Positions 23,456 to 32,384 of a stretch of 47,864 nt of DNA are shown piece by piece. Source of the DNA: Clostridia bacterium (lineage in GTDB: Bacteria > Bacillota > Clostridia > UMGS1840); the NCBI GenBank assembly GCA_017625695.1, contig JAGAKI010000022.1:1-47864 (forward strand), in the 5' to 3' direction. The stretch's first letter is position 1; the number at the start of each line of letters is the position of its first letter. The notes under the pieces are model-generated. The model was not told where the DNA came from and did no database searches. It saw nothing but the letters and a program-made list of their open reading frames with translations. The position numbers and the translations under genes were made by a program.

Positions 23456-24848
23456 ATAATTGAATGAAAAATTCTACGCCGTCATCCTTATGGCGGAAGC
23501 CGCAAGGTTTCTTATGTGCATCCATAATGGCTTTTACAATGGATAAGCCAAGTCCGTTACCGGAGCTGACGTCACTTTTATAGAAGCTTGTCCAGATTTT
23601 TTCAGAATCCAAAATCTGATCGGTGGAGTTATAAACGCCGAAATATACCATTCCATCTTCCTTATAAAGAGAAATCTGCATTTGCTTTTTCTCATCAATA
23701 TGGTCAATGGCATTGCTGATATAATTGGTCATAACACGCTCAATCAAAAACTTATCTGCATGGACCACAACATTCTGCTCAATACTTTTTGTCAGATTAA
23801 TTTCTTTCTTTTCAAGATGGAGCTGAAATGAAGTTAATACGTCAGTCAGCAAGTCAGAAATATCAAATCCTTCCGGATTCACCTGCAGACTTTGAGATTC
23901 CAACTGTGCCATCCCTAAAAGGTTTTTCACAATGCTTCCCATTTTTTCGGTTTCTTCATAGATTACATTATAATAGTATTCTTTGTCCTCTTCTTCGGTA
24001 ATCATCTTATCCTTTAACATTTCTGTGTAGGAAGCAATCACGGAAATGGGCGTTTTCAACTCATGGGATGCATTTTGTAAAAATTCTTTTCGCATTTTTT
24101 CGACACGTTCTTTTTGTGATAAATCATTCTGCAATGCAGCGTTTGCCCGGGACAACATCAGAATGTTCTGTGACAATCGGTCCGACATAATGTTAATTTG
24201 CTCTCCCAGAATATTGATTTCATCATCCCCTCTTACCCGAAATTTTTTTGAGAAATCCAGATTGGTAATTCGTTTGGAAATATCCACCATTTCATAAATT
24301 GGCTTCACAAAGAAACTTCCGATTAAGAACATAATAATAGCACCAATCAGACCGATAACGATAATTGCTATCAGGAAAAATTCATTATAGATTTCGGTAC
24401 TTTTGGTAATAGAAGCAATCGGCTTGGTTAAAAACAGCTTACAATAGGGATTCAGTTCAGCAAACATCACAAGATGCTGAGACCCCGTCTGATCCTGAAT
24501 GGTTTTTATGGCATATTCTTCCCCCGGCGGAATCGGAAGAAGCTGTGCAAAATAAGCCAGCGCACTTCTACGGATATTGGTGCTGGAATAAAGCAAATTA
24601 TAATTATTATCAGTCACCACAATGGTCGTGGTGGAATTTGCAGAAATTTGAGATAAATAGTTAACAAGCTCGCTTGGCTTTTCTTCTGCAACCGCTCTGA
24701 TTCGTTCGTAAGTTGTGGTAAAGCCTGCTTTTTCCCGTTCGGTATAATAGGGTTCCAACAATACATTATTGGCAATAAACAACACCATTAACACCGAAAA
24801 AACAATGGTTAAAAGCATTAAAACCAGCTTTCCTTTTAAAGATTTCAA
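23454..24848 (-). CDS. Membrane sensor histidine kinase
   Basis: A 464-residue kinase of the HAMP-HisKA-HATPase type, the sensor partner of the OmpR regulator encoded 27 bases upstream. Two membrane helices (about 6-28 and 155-178) enclose an extracytoplasmic domain of about 125 residues. HAMP covers about 178-232. The phosphoacceptor is H262 in N-A-S-H-E-L-K-T-P. The ATP-binding domain has the N box (N-Y-I-S-N-A-I-D-H) and G box (G-N-G-L-G-L-S). Translation starts at a TTG (24846-24848) with AAGGATTGG upstream. The signal is unknown. Confidence 0.9.
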   Translation of the reverse strand: MKSLKGKLVLMLLTIVFSVLMVLFIANNVLLEPYYTEREKAGFTTTYERIRAVAEEKPSELVNYLSQISANSTTTIVVTDNNYNLLYSSTNIRRSALAYFAQLLPIPPGEEYAIKTIQDQTGSQHLVMFAELNPYCKLFLTKPIASITKSTEIYNEFFLIAIIVIGLIGAIIMFLIGSFFVKPIYEMVDISKRITNLDFSKKFRVRGDDEINILGEQINIMSDRLSQNILMLSRANAALQNDLSQKERVEKMRKEFLQNASHELKTPISVIASYTEMLKDKMITEEEDKEYYYNVIYEETEKMGSIVKNLLGMAQLESQSLQVNPEGFDISDLLTDVLTSFQLHLEKKEINLTKSIEQNVVVHADKFLIERVMTNYISNAIDHIDEKKQMQISLYKEDGMVYFGVYNSTDQILDSEKIWTSFYKSDVSSGNGLGLSIVKAIMDAHKKPCGFRHKDDGVEFFIQL

Positions 24849-24875
24849 GAAATATCCAATCCTTTTTATATAAAA

Positions 24876-25541
24876 TTACACTTCAAATTTATATCCAACG
24901 CTTCGTACTGTCTGAATATAGGTACCGCAATCCAACAGCTTTGCCCGCAGTTTTTTAATATGGGTATCGATGGTTCTGACATCCCCGAAATAATCATAAT
25001 GCCATACATTATTTAAAATATCGTCACGGGATAACACAATCCCTTTATTCAAAATCATATATCCCAAAAGTTCAAATTCTTTGTTGGTAAGTTCTACCTT
25101 TTCTCCTTTTACAGTGACTTCGTAAGTAGCTTTGTTATAGGTTAAGTCGCCAATCTGAACTTCTTCTGCCAAGGTGTTGGTACGACGCAAGAGAGCTGTC
25201 ACTCTTGCAGACAGAATTTTTAAATTAAACGGTTTCGCTACATACTCATCGGCATACAGCTCAAACCCTTTTAGTACATCATATTCTTCAGATTTTGCTG
25301 TGAGCATCACAATAGGAACATTGGAAATTTTACGAAGTTCTTTTAAGGTTTCGTATCCGTCCATCACCGGCATCATCACATCTAAAATCACGATATCAAT
25401 TTTATTTGCATAAAAAATATCGATGGCCTCTTCCCCGTTTTTTGCAAGCTTTACCTGAAAATTATTTTTAGAAAAATAATCAAACAACACTTTGCGGATT
25501 CTTTCCTCATCATCCACAATTAAAATGGTACATTGATTCAT
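24876..25541 (-). CDS. OmpR/PhoB-family response regulator
   Basis: A 221-residue regulator: receiver domain (acidic pair D10/D11, phosphoacceptor D54 in V-I-L-D-V-M-M-P, the switch T in M-L-T-A-K and the K in V-A-K-P-F) followed by a winged-helix DNA-binding domain from about 125. The ATG at 25541 is chosen because GGAGGTG lies upstream; the frame stays open 27 codons further without an SD. It is cotranscribed with the sensor kinase. A palindrome (CAACAA-ACCGG-TTGTTG, near 25571-25587) lies in its leader and might be an autoregulatory site. Confidence 0.92.
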   Translation of the reverse strand: MNQCTILIVDDEERIRKVLFDYFSKNNFQVKLAKNGEEAIDIFYANKIDIVILDVMMPVMDGYETLKELRKISNVPIVMLTAKSEEYDVLKGFELYADEYVAKPFNLKILSARVTALLRRTNTLAEEVQIGDLTYNKATYEVTVKGEKVELTNKEFELLGYMILNKGIVLSRDDILNNVWHYDYFGDVRTIDTHIKKLRAKLLDCGTYIQTVRSVGYKFEV

Positions 25542-25736
25542 TTTCCCACACCTCCGTACATCATTAAAACAACAAACCGGTTGTTGAATTCTATTAAAAA
25601 ATCTTTCATTTGACACGGTCACAGTTTCCTATCATCTGACGCTCTTGATTCTCTCTCCATATTATTTATGATTCTGAAGATTACAAATACATTGTTCTTC
25701 CTTACATCCTGCTAAGTTTATATCGTATCAAAAAAA

Positions 25737-26345
25737 TCATCCATGTCGTTTTTTCTTAACCAATAAGACTACGAAACATGCAACAAAGAAAACAACCCCC
25801 ACAGAAATACATACATTTCGAGCAATTCCGTCAGTAGGTTTATCAAGAAATGGCAACCTACCCATTGCGATAGGATCGTCAATCAAAAGCGGCAAATCCA
25901 GTTTCTGACGGCGTTCCTGTTCAGCACGAAAATAAGTACCGTCATTGATATTTCGCTCAAAACGTTCCCACATATCTCCTTCAATATGCTTCAGTTTGAT
26001 TCCTGTAAGTTCTCGATTTTCAGCTTCAAAGATATCGGTAGGATTGTTTTCATCAAAATAAGTAAATAGATATACCTTCCCTGGCTTCACCCGGAAATCT
26101 CCTATCGGATTCGGATTGAAAAAGGTTAGTTTCCCCCCAACGTTCACATCACCTTTAATCACATGCACCGGCGATACCTCAATATCCGGCTGTGCTTTGT
26201 CAGGATGATAATAACAAACTTCCGCAAAAAATATCTGTGCATCATCGGAATGAAGTAAATCCTCCGGAATACTCCCGGCACAAGTGGTTATTCCTGTAGA
26301 TAACAGAAGAAGTAACGCAAAAAAAAGGCACACAGACTTTTTCAT
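25737..26345 (-). CDS. Exported, membrane-anchored protein of unknown function
   Basis: A 202-residue protein with a signal peptide (about 1-24), an extracytoplasmic domain of about 145 residues and one C-terminal helix (about 176-196) followed by a basic K-K-K-R-H-G stop-transfer tail, giving type I topology. The ectodomain has a beta-rich opening (D-A-Q-I-F-F-A-E-V, V-H-V-I-K-G-D-V) that hints at an OB-like or tissue-inhibitor-like fold, but I cannot name a family. It has its own promoter and SD (AAAGGAG) and stands upstream of the two-component genes, 195 bases away. Confidence 0.75.
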   Translation of the reverse strand: MKKSVCLFFALLLLLSTGITTCAGSIPEDLLHSDDAQIFFAEVCYYHPDKAQPDIEVSPVHVIKGDVNVGGKLTFFNPNPIGDFRVKPGKVYLFTYFDENNPTDIFEAENRELTGIKLKHIEGDMWERFERNINDGTYFRAEQERRQKLDLPLLIDDPIAMGRLPFLDKPTDGIARNVCISVGVVFFVACFVVLLVKKKRHG

Positions 26346-26403
26346 AAAATGGCTCCTTTCAATGTGTTTCTGTTTCTCCGAGCACTAAACTTTTTCTGAT
26401 TTC

Positions 26404-26431
26404 ATTATAGCACAAATCAAAAAAAACGCAA
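26404..26431 (-). promoter_or_regulatory. Promoter of the anchored exported protein
   Basis: TTGCGT, a 16-base spacer and TATAAT with an extended -10 TG on the minus strand, about 58 bases before the ATG. Confidence 0.62.
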
Positions 26432-26598
26432 GCAGATTCACAAAAAATACAAAAATTAAGGGGATTAACAGAATTTCCCGCTTTATTTTGTTCATTTGGA
26501 AAATGTTTCAACTTCCCTTTTGGAATAAAATCCGTTATAATGATTACAGAGCCTTTTTTCATAGAATCCGGGTTCCTAAAAAGGAGGCAATGAAACAT

Positions 26599-27144
26599 GT
26601 GAAAATTGAACAAATTAATTCCTGTAAATTTAAAATAACGCTTTCGTGCACAGAAATCCTGGAAATGAATTCTGATGTTTATCCTGCTCATACTGCCAAG
26701 TTGATTCAAACCCTTTTAAAAACCTTGGAAGACGAGCATTGTTTTTCTATATTCAATCGAAAAATCCTGTTGGAAATGATTCCTTCTGTGAAAGACGGAT
26801 GTCATATTTTTCTCACAGCTCTTTATTCGGAACAAAACGACAACGAAAGAGGCAGCGATATTCTGATCGTTTCTCTCTCCCGATGGGAAACTGTAGCTCA
26901 CGCGTTGGAATTATTGGAAATAAACATACAAGAATACTGTGCTTTGTATCTTCTGGATGAAGTATATTACCTTGTAATACGTTCCGTAGAAGCGACACAT
27001 CTTAATCTGCAAACAAGATTGTCTGACCTTGGAGATTGTGTCAAGAATCCGAAAATGTTTGAATCAGTTCTATTGGAATATGCCTCGTTGATTGCTGAGG
27101 GAAAAACACTTCAGGCTTTTTATAAAAAAAGTATATTTTTCTAA
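26599..27144 (+). CDS. MecA-like adaptor protein
   Basis: About 181 residues resembling the MecA family, which delivers substrates such as ComK to ClpCP. The opening V-K-I-E-Q-I-N with a following K-I-T-L-S matches the MecA start, and the C-terminal half holds a hydrophobic beta-alpha pattern like the ClpC-binding domain (A-L-Y-L-L-D-E-V-Y-Y-L-V). Start choice is difficult: AGGAGG lies eleven bases before the GTG at 26599 but only two before the ATG at 26590. Homology favours the GTG. Divergence from classical MecA is high, so the role as a ClpC adaptor is inferred. Confidence 0.65.
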   Translation: MKIEQINSCKFKITLSCTEILEMNSDVYPAHTAKLIQTLLKTLEDEHCFSIFNRKILLEMIPSVKDGCHIFLTALYSEQNDNERGSDILIVSLSRWETVAHALELLEINIQEYCALYLLDEVYYLVIRSVEATHLNLQTRLSDLGDCVKNPKMFESVLLEYASLIAEGKTLQAFYKKSIFF

Positions 27145-27151
27145 AAAAATG

Positions 27152-27180
27152 ATGACAACTGAACGTTAATGTGTTATAAT
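27152..27180 (+). promoter_or_regulatory. Promoter of pyk
   Basis: ATGACA, a 17-base spacer and TATAAT with extended -10 TG, 44 bases before the pyk ATG. Confidence 0.75.
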
Positions 27181-27224
27181 AAAATATATTTGTTTATTTT
27201 TATTATAACTAGAGGAGTTCAGTC

Positions 27225-28634
27225 ATGCGTAAAACAAAAATTGTTTGTACCTTAGGTCCCGCAACCGATAATGAAAATGTACTTCGTCAGATGATGCTAG
27301 CAGGAATGAATACTGCCCGATTTAACTTTTCTCACGGAGATTACGAAAGCCATCAGAAACGGATTGATATGTTTAAAAAAATCCGTAATGAGATGGAGCT
27401 TCCTGTTGCGATGTTGTTAGATACCAAAGGTCCCGAAGTTCGCATCAAAACCTTTGAAAACGGAAAAATCACTTTAAAAGAAGGGCAGACCTTTACTTTG
27501 ACCACCCGTGATATCACCGGAAACGATACCATTGTTTCCGTTACCTACAAAAAGCTTCCCTTTGATTTGGCGGTTGGTAACAAAATCCTTTTGGATGATG
27601 GCAACATCGAAATGGTGGTTACTAAAATTAAAGATACCGAAATTATCTGTGAAGTATTAACCGGCGGTCCGTTAAGCGACAGAAAAAGTATGAATCTTCC
27701 CGGCATTGATTTATATATGCCCTATATGGACGATGTAGACAAGGAAGATTTGCTGTTCGGAATCAAAAACGATTTTGACTATATCGCTGCATCATTTGCA
27801 CGTCGTGCAGATGATATTGTATCTATGAGAAAATTTTTAGACGCAAACGGCGGTGAAGAAATTGAAATCATAGCAAAAATCGAAAACCGTGAAGGTGTAA
27901 ACAATATTGACGATATTTTAGCAGTTTCCAGCGGTATTATGGTTGCCCGAGGAGATATGGGAGTTGAAATCGACTTTGAAGAACTCCCCACCATCCAGAA
28001 AATGCTGATCAAAAAATGTTACAGTGCAGGAAAACGTGTAATTACCGCAACTCAGATGCTCGAATCGATGATTTCCAATCCCCGTCCCACCCGAGCAGAA
28101 ACCTCTGATGTTGCCAATGCTGTATACGACGGTACCAGTGCGATTATGTTATCCGGCGAAACTGCTGTTGGTAAATATCCTGTAGAAGCAGTAAAAGCAA
28201 TGTCCAGAATCGCAAGAAGTGCAGAAATGGATATCGACTACAAAAAACGTTTTACTCAGAGTACGTTGTCTGCTCCTACCATTCAGGATGCAATTTCCCA
28301 TGCCGCATGCACAACCGCTCACGACCTGAATGCAAGAGTTGTTATCGTGGTAACCAATTCCGGACAAACTGCAAGAATGGTTTCTAAATTCCGTCCCAAT
28401 ATGCCCATTGTTGCAGCAACGCCTAATGAAAAAACTTACCGTAAACTGGCTCTTTCCTGGGGCGTGTATCCTGTAAAAGCAGAATTACAGACCAATTCTG
28501 ATGCACTTTTCGCTCATGCAATCAAACGGGTTCACGAAGAAAACTTTATTACCAAAAATGATTTAGCAATTATTGCAGCAGGAATTCCTATGGGAGAAAG
28601 CACCAATACCCTGCGAGTAATCACGGTAAAATAA
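27225..28634 (+). CDS. pyk: Pyruvate kinase
   Basis: A 469-residue enzyme that makes pyruvate and ATP from phosphoenolpyruvate, the last step of glycolysis. It has the short (E. coli type) length and lacks the extra C-terminal PEP-utiliser domain of many Bacillus enzymes. Visible motifs: K-I-V-C-T-L-G-P-A at 4-12, N-F-S-H-G near 35, D-T-K-G-P-E near 68, the catalytic I-A-K-I-E-N near 219, the metal site A-R-G-D-M-G-V-E near 246, and T-A-T-Q-M-L-E-S-M near 280. The SD GAGGAG is seven bases from the ATG. It is monocistronic with its own promoter and terminator. Confidence 0.96.
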   Translation: MRKTKIVCTLGPATDNENVLRQMMLAGMNTARFNFSHGDYESHQKRIDMFKKIRNEMELPVAMLLDTKGPEVRIKTFENGKITLKEGQTFTLTTRDITGNDTIVSVTYKKLPFDLAVGNKILLDDGNIEMVVTKIKDTEIICEVLTGGPLSDRKSMNLPGIDLYMPYMDDVDKEDLLFGIKNDFDYIAASFARRADDIVSMRKFLDANGGEEIEIIAKIENREGVNNIDDILAVSSGIMVARGDMGVEIDFEELPTIQKMLIKKCYSAGKRVITATQMLESMISNPRPTRAETSDVANAVYDGTSAIMLSGETAVGKYPVEAVKAMSRIARSAEMDIDYKKRFTQSTLSAPTIQDAISHAACTTAHDLNARVVIVVTNSGQTARMVSKFRPNMPIVAATPNEKTYRKLALSWGVYPVKAELQTNSDALFAHAIKRVHEENFITKNDLAIIAAGIPMGESTNTLRVITVK

Positions 28635-28685
28635 CTGTAAATTGTAAAATCACTATCTGTATCCTCAGAATTTTAAATATGTCAG

Positions 28686-28730
28686 AAAGGGACCGTAAAA
28701 AACACCTTTGTTTTTTACGGTCCCTTTTTC
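28686..28730. terminator. Terminator between pyk and glnA
   Basis: A long stem (AAAGGGACCGTAAAAAAC with its complement) around a six-base loop, with T tracts usable in both directions between convergent genes. Confidence 0.9.
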
Positions 28731-28751
28731 ATTTTCAAAAAAATCTATTGT

Positions 28752-30176
28752 TTATAAATTATAATATTTTTCAAACTCTGCTGGATGCGGAATTTTGGAT
28801 AACTGACTGACTTCTTCCCGTTTGGATTGAATGAAGTTTTTCAATAATTCTTCGGGGAATACATTGCCGGCTGTTAAATAGTCATGGTCTTGTTCCAATG
28901 CGTCCAAGGCTTCTTCCAAAGAGGTTGGCAAATGTTTTAATTTTGCTTTTTCTTCTTCCGGCAAATGGAATAAATTCATATCATAAGGACCCCAACCGTT
29001 TTCATGGGGATCAATTTTGTTTTTAATACCGTCAATCCCTGCCATCAGAATTGCAGCGTAACAGAAATAAGGATTACAGGTAGCATCCGGATTACGGAGT
29101 TCAAACCGACGAAGTTTAGGTTCCTTGGCATAAGCGGGAATTCGGATAACTGCACTACGGTTTGAAGTTGCATATCCAACGGTAACCGGGGCTTCAAATC
29201 CGGGAACCAAACGTTTAAAGGAATTGGTACTGGGGTTGGTAATCGCACATAAAGAGGCAATATGTTTTAACAGCCCACCCATGAAATAATGTGCTTCTTT
29301 ACTTAAATTGGAATAACCATTATCATCCGAGAATACCGGTTCTCCATCTTTTAAAAGAAGCATATGAACGTGCATACCGTTGCCGGCTTCTCCCATGATG
29401 GGCTTTGGCATAAAGGTTGCAGACATTCCATATTTTCTTGCAGTGTTATGGATGATATATTTAATCATCATAGTAGCATCTGCCATTTCAGACATTTTGC
29501 CAAGTTCCGGTTCAATTTCAAACTGACCACCGGCACCCACTTCCGGATGATGATAATTCAGTGCAATTCCTGCATCTTCCATCAGCATACACATTTCGCT
29601 TCTTGCTTCGTAGGTAGTATCAAAGGGTTTTGCAATATGATAGTTTTTTTGCTTAGGCACTACATTTCCCAAACCTTCCTCGTAGCTGTTCCAATGTGCC
29701 TGAGCAGCGTCCAAAGAAAAACCGATAGAATTTGGAGCAACCTCCCAACCTACCCGGTCGAATAAATAGAACTCAAATTCCGGAAGAATCAGCATAGTGT
29801 CTGCAATACCGCTATCTTTTAAGTACTGCTCTGCAGCAAGAACGATATTTCTGGGGTACTGCGCCAACGGACGATGATTGGGACTGTCAATAATCATAGC
29901 ATTCCCTGTCATAGACAAGGTAGGAATTTCACAGAACGGATCAATCATAGCGGTATCCGGGTCCGGAATAAATACCATATCACTTTTTTCAACCACGGCA
30001 TATCCATAATTAGATGCATCAAAGCCAATTCCGTTTTTCAAGGTTTTTTCTGAAAAGTTCTTGGCGGGGATGGTAACATGGCGAAACTGTCCGTTAATGT
30101 CTACCATTTTAAAATCTACCATTTTAATATTGTTTTCAGAAATCAGAGTCAAGATATCCTGAACCGTTTTTTTCAT
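28752..30176 (-). CDS. glnA: Type I glutamine synthetase
   Basis: A 474-residue glutamine synthetase, making glutamine from glutamate, ammonia and ATP in the cytoplasm. The second ATG (30176) is chosen because AAGGAG lies eight bases upstream; the first ATG is only two bases away from it. Motifs: P-E-F-E-F-Y-L-F (metal) near 135, G-A-G-G-Q-F-E-I near 212, N-G-M-H-V-H near 263, and N-R-S-A-V-I-R-I-P near 336. The position of the adenylylated Tyr of the GSI-beta type reads N-L-F, so adenylylation is unlikely and the enzyme is probably of the GSI-alpha type. It is the last gene of an operon after an AEC carrier and an ECF S component. Confidence 0.92.
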   Translation of the reverse strand: MKKTVQDILTLISENNIKMVDFKMVDINGQFRHVTIPAKNFSEKTLKNGIGFDASNYGYAVVEKSDMVFIPDPDTAMIDPFCEIPTLSMTGNAMIIDSPNHRPLAQYPRNIVLAAEQYLKDSGIADTMLILPEFEFYLFDRVGWEVAPNSIGFSLDAAQAHWNSYEEGLGNVVPKQKNYHIAKPFDTTYEARSEMCMLMEDAGIALNYHHPEVGAGGQFEIEPELGKMSEMADATMMIKYIIHNTARKYGMSATFMPKPIMGEAGNGMHVHMLLLKDGEPVFSDDNGYSNLSKEAHYFMGGLLKHIASLCAITNPSTNSFKRLVPGFEAPVTVGYATSNRSAVIRIPAYAKEPKLRRFELRNPDATCNPYFCYAAILMAGIDGIKNKIDPHENGWGPYDMNLFHLPEEEKAKLKHLPTSLEEALDALEQDHDYLTAGNVFPEELLKNFIQSKREEVSQLSKIPHPAEFEKYYNL

Positions 30177-30191
30177 ATTCATTTCTCCTTT

Positions 30192-30707
30192 TTATTTTTT
30201 CTCTGTCAGTTTTATAATTGCAGGGATAAAAATTAATTGCAAAACAATGCCGGGGATTGCATCTATAAAACCACCCACAAGAAACGCTTCCATTGTAAAA
30301 GCTTTTCCCGATAGCCCCAATAATACAGATTTTACAACGCCCCATACAATCCGACCGGATATCATGGCGGTAAGTAAAGAAAAATACAAATACCACAATT
30401 TCTTTTCAAAAGAATTTCGGTACAACAATCCCGCTACCAGTCCGTAAGTGGCAAGCTCACACGCCATCCAGACAGCATTGGGATAAACGGGAGGCATCCC
30501 AAACAAAAAAGAACGTAAAAACGGTAATAACAGTCCAATGCCAAGCCCATACCAGGGACCCGCCAAAAATCCACATAACAATACAGGAAAATGCATCGGG
30601 AGCAGACTGTCACCAATTTCCTTAATCTGAGCGGTCAGAAACGGCAGCACCAGTCCGATTGCAAGGAGTAAACCGGATAGTATCATTGATTTATATTTTG
30701 GTTGCAT
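30192..30707 (-). CDS. ECF transporter S component
   Basis: A 171-residue integral membrane protein with about five or six helices, of the substrate-binding (S) type of energy-coupling-factor importers. The conserved L-P-M-H-F-P-V-L-L-C-G segment near residue 33, followed by G-P-W-Y-G-L, is typical. The substrate (often a vitamin) cannot be read from sequence, and the shared EcfAA'T module is not in the window. The start at 30707 follows an SD (CGGAGGATG); the longer frame is open but unsupported. It sits 25 bases after the AEC gene and 15 before glnA, so cotranscription is likely. Confidence 0.8.
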   Translation of the reverse strand: MQPKYKSMILSGLLLAIGLVLPFLTAQIKEIGDSLLPMHFPVLLCGFLAGPWYGLGIGLLLPFLRSFLFGMPPVYPNAVWMACELATYGLVAGLLYRNSFEKKLWYLYFSLLTAMISGRIVWGVVKSVLLGLSGKAFTMEAFLVGGFIDAIPGIVLQLIFIPAIIKLTEKK

Positions 30708-30732
30708 AACATCCTCCGATAACATCAAATTA

Positions 30733-31701
30733 TCACAGTAAAACAATGTAAATCAAATACATCACCGGTAATGTAATCATTGACAAGGTGCTGGAAACCA
30801 TAACCATGGACGCTCCGTTTTTCGGGTCTCCTCCAAATGCAGTAGGAAATACAATGGTATTTAAACCAATCGGAGTTGCAAAGGTAAAAAGGGCTAGCGT
30901 CATAATTTCTTTCGGCGTATGTAAGAGATCTAACACAAACAGAATCAAAGCGGGCAATAAAATCAGCCGGAACAAGGATAATAAATAAATTTTTGCGTTG
31001 GCAAATACCTGTTTCACATCATATCCGGCAATAATCACACCTGCCAAAATCATAGCCAACGGACCATAAACATCTCCGGCACTTTTCAAAGCAGACGACA
31101 CAAAGCCGGGAATCAATTTCGCCAGGCCTGTTAATCCGAGAATAATCCCGGAAAACAGTGCTATAATCTGCGGCTTTAACAATGCGTTTTTCAAATTTTG
31201 AAAGAATGATGCATTCTGGTCTTTGGGAACCAAGACGTACATCCCCCAAACCAAACAGACCATCTCAATCAAGGACGTAAACAAGGTATGTTTATAAAGC
31301 ATTTCCTCGCCAAACACAGATTTAATGATAAACATTCCCATAAATCCGTAATTTCCAAAAGTTAAGGCATATTTATAAATATTACGGGAATATTCTTTTT
31401 GCGCATCCCCTTTTGCTTTGGGGACAAATAATCCGGATAAAGGATAGGAAAGCAAGATTGCACAAACTGCAATGCAAAGTCCGTACAGTAAAAGAACATA
31501 ATCCTTTTGAAATGCTTCAATGGTACACTGAGAGGACTGCACATGTAATAATAAAGCCGGACCAAACACAAACGTTTCCAGTTTGGCGATGACTTTATCT
31601 GCATTGGGTGCAAGGTCTGTTTTTTTCCGAAGAACATAGCCTACTAAAATTAAAGTGAACATAGTCAACATTTGTTTGAGTGTTAATCCAAAGACGTCCA
31701 T
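30733..31701 (-). CDS. AEC (auxin efflux carrier) family transporter
   Basis: A 322-residue membrane protein with about ten helices in two inverted five-helix halves, the fold of the AEC/BASS group. Family hallmarks are the hydrophobic start, the F-G-N-Y-G-F-M-G crossover near residue 117 and the A-T-P-I-G-L-N crossover near 280. Bacterial members export or import organic acids such as malate, malonate or lactate. The SD AAGGAG is ideal. It is the first gene of the operon with the ECF S component and glnA; its promoter is not obvious because the ATATCGA repeat begins only 47 bases upstream. Confidence 0.86.
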   Translation of the reverse strand: MDVFGLTLKQMLTMFTLILVGYVLRKKTDLAPNADKVIAKLETFVFGPALLLHVQSSQCTIEAFQKDYVLLLYGLCIAVCAILLSYPLSGLFVPKAKGDAQKEYSRNIYKYALTFGNYGFMGMFIIKSVFGEEMLYKHTLFTSLIEMVCLVWGMYVLVPKDQNASFFQNLKNALLKPQIIALFSGIILGLTGLAKLIPGFVSSALKSAGDVYGPLAMILAGVIIAGYDVKQVFANAKIYLLSLFRLILLPALILFVLDLLHTPKEIMTLALFTFATPIGLNTIVFPTAFGGDPKNGASMVMVSSTLSMITLPVMYLIYIVLL

Positions 31702-31748
31702 TGTTTTCTCCTTAAAAATGTAAATTCATGTTGTCATTTGAGTTTTTT

Positions 31749-31903
31749 GATATGCAATCTTCAATTGCTCGAATTTGTTGCAAAAAGAATAATCAATATG
31801 TTTTCGCTACGCTCTAACTCGATATGATATGAATTCCTATCGCAGCAGCAACATATCGAGTCATTTATGACAGATCGAGAATTCTGACAAGCATTCATAT
31901 CGA
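31749..31903. repeat. ATATCGA-type structured repeat, copy B
   Basis: Same plan as copies A and C: GATAT/CGATAT separators first, then ATATCGA separators. The core CTCGATATG/CATATCGAG (31818-31860) is a nine-base inverted repeat, flanked by small hairpins such as GCAAT/ATTGC and GTCAT/ATGAC. A further nine-base hairpin (GATTTCAAG/CTTGAAATC) follows at 31906-31928. No gene is evident in 31702-32012. Confidence 0.75.
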
Positions 31904-31973
31904 CGATTTCAAGTAATGCTTGAAATCATTATATAATTAGGTGATAGAAAAGATGCAAATCATTCTACCAGGA

Positions 31974-32097
31974 GTAAAAATGCTTGCTTGCAAGGGCATT
32001 TTTACGACGCCGTCAATTGGCATACGCAGTCGAAAGACTGCAAGCGAGTTGCAAACTCGAAGAAGTTTTGCCAAGCAAAAATCCGTATATGCCAATT
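31974..32097. repeat. Third type of structured repeat
   Basis: A ten-base hairpin GTAAAAATGC/GCATTTTTAC (31974-32005) is followed by a long-range inverted repeat AATTGGCATA (32015) with TATGCCAATT (32088). Inside the latter are three perfect hairpins: GCAGTC/GACTGC, CGAGTT/AACTCG and TTTTGC/GCAAAA. It uses the same branched architecture as the other repeats with a different separator. The last third of the 32013-32294 frame lies inside it. Only one copy is in the window. Confidence 0.65.
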
Positions 32098-32294
32098 ATA
32101 TCACATGACATATGATTTGACAATAGATAATCGGAAAGATTCTTGATGTTTTTTATCACACTATCAAAACAATTACCAACTAAAAGTTTTTGTTCTTCAT
32201 AATCAGAGCAGCCTCTTCCGTTAATATAAGGTCTTACATAAGTATTGGCAATCCTTATATGTTCGGGATATTTTACCATAAGTTTTTTCAGCAA
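32013..32294 (-). pseudogene. Gene fragment running into a structured repeat
   Basis: An open frame of 93 codons that opens at a TTG without an SD, in the place where the shared upstream module would put a gene. About the first 65 codons look protein-like (helical, with Y-P-E-H-I-R-I-A-N and G-R-G-C-S-D-Y-E-E-Q), but I recognise no family. The remaining codons are repeat sequence. The module at 32311-32346 lacks the SD half here. The likeliest reading is the remnant of a gene truncated at both ends. Confidence 0.45.
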
Positions 32295-32310
32295 TTTAGT
32301 TTGGTTTAAT

Positions 32311-32346
32311 TCTTTTATATAAAGACTGTATCATCTGGATGCCAAT
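32311..32346 (-). promoter_or_regulatory. Shared upstream module, copy 1 (shortened)
   Basis: On the minus strand it holds TTGGCATCCAGATGATACAG and then TCTTTATATAAAAG, the core of the module found at 33829, 45191, 46122, 46714 and 47650. The ATGTCGAA part and the SD are missing, and the frame downstream is a fragment. Confidence 0.6.
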
Positions 32347-32384
32347 GTTTTTGCATCAGGCTCATGTCAAGGTAACTAACAAGA

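Noticed and set aside
26359-26709. Minus-strand frame of 116 codons
   Set aside because: It overlaps both the MecA-like gene and the promoter region of the exported protein, has no SD and no recognisable composition; it is a shadow.
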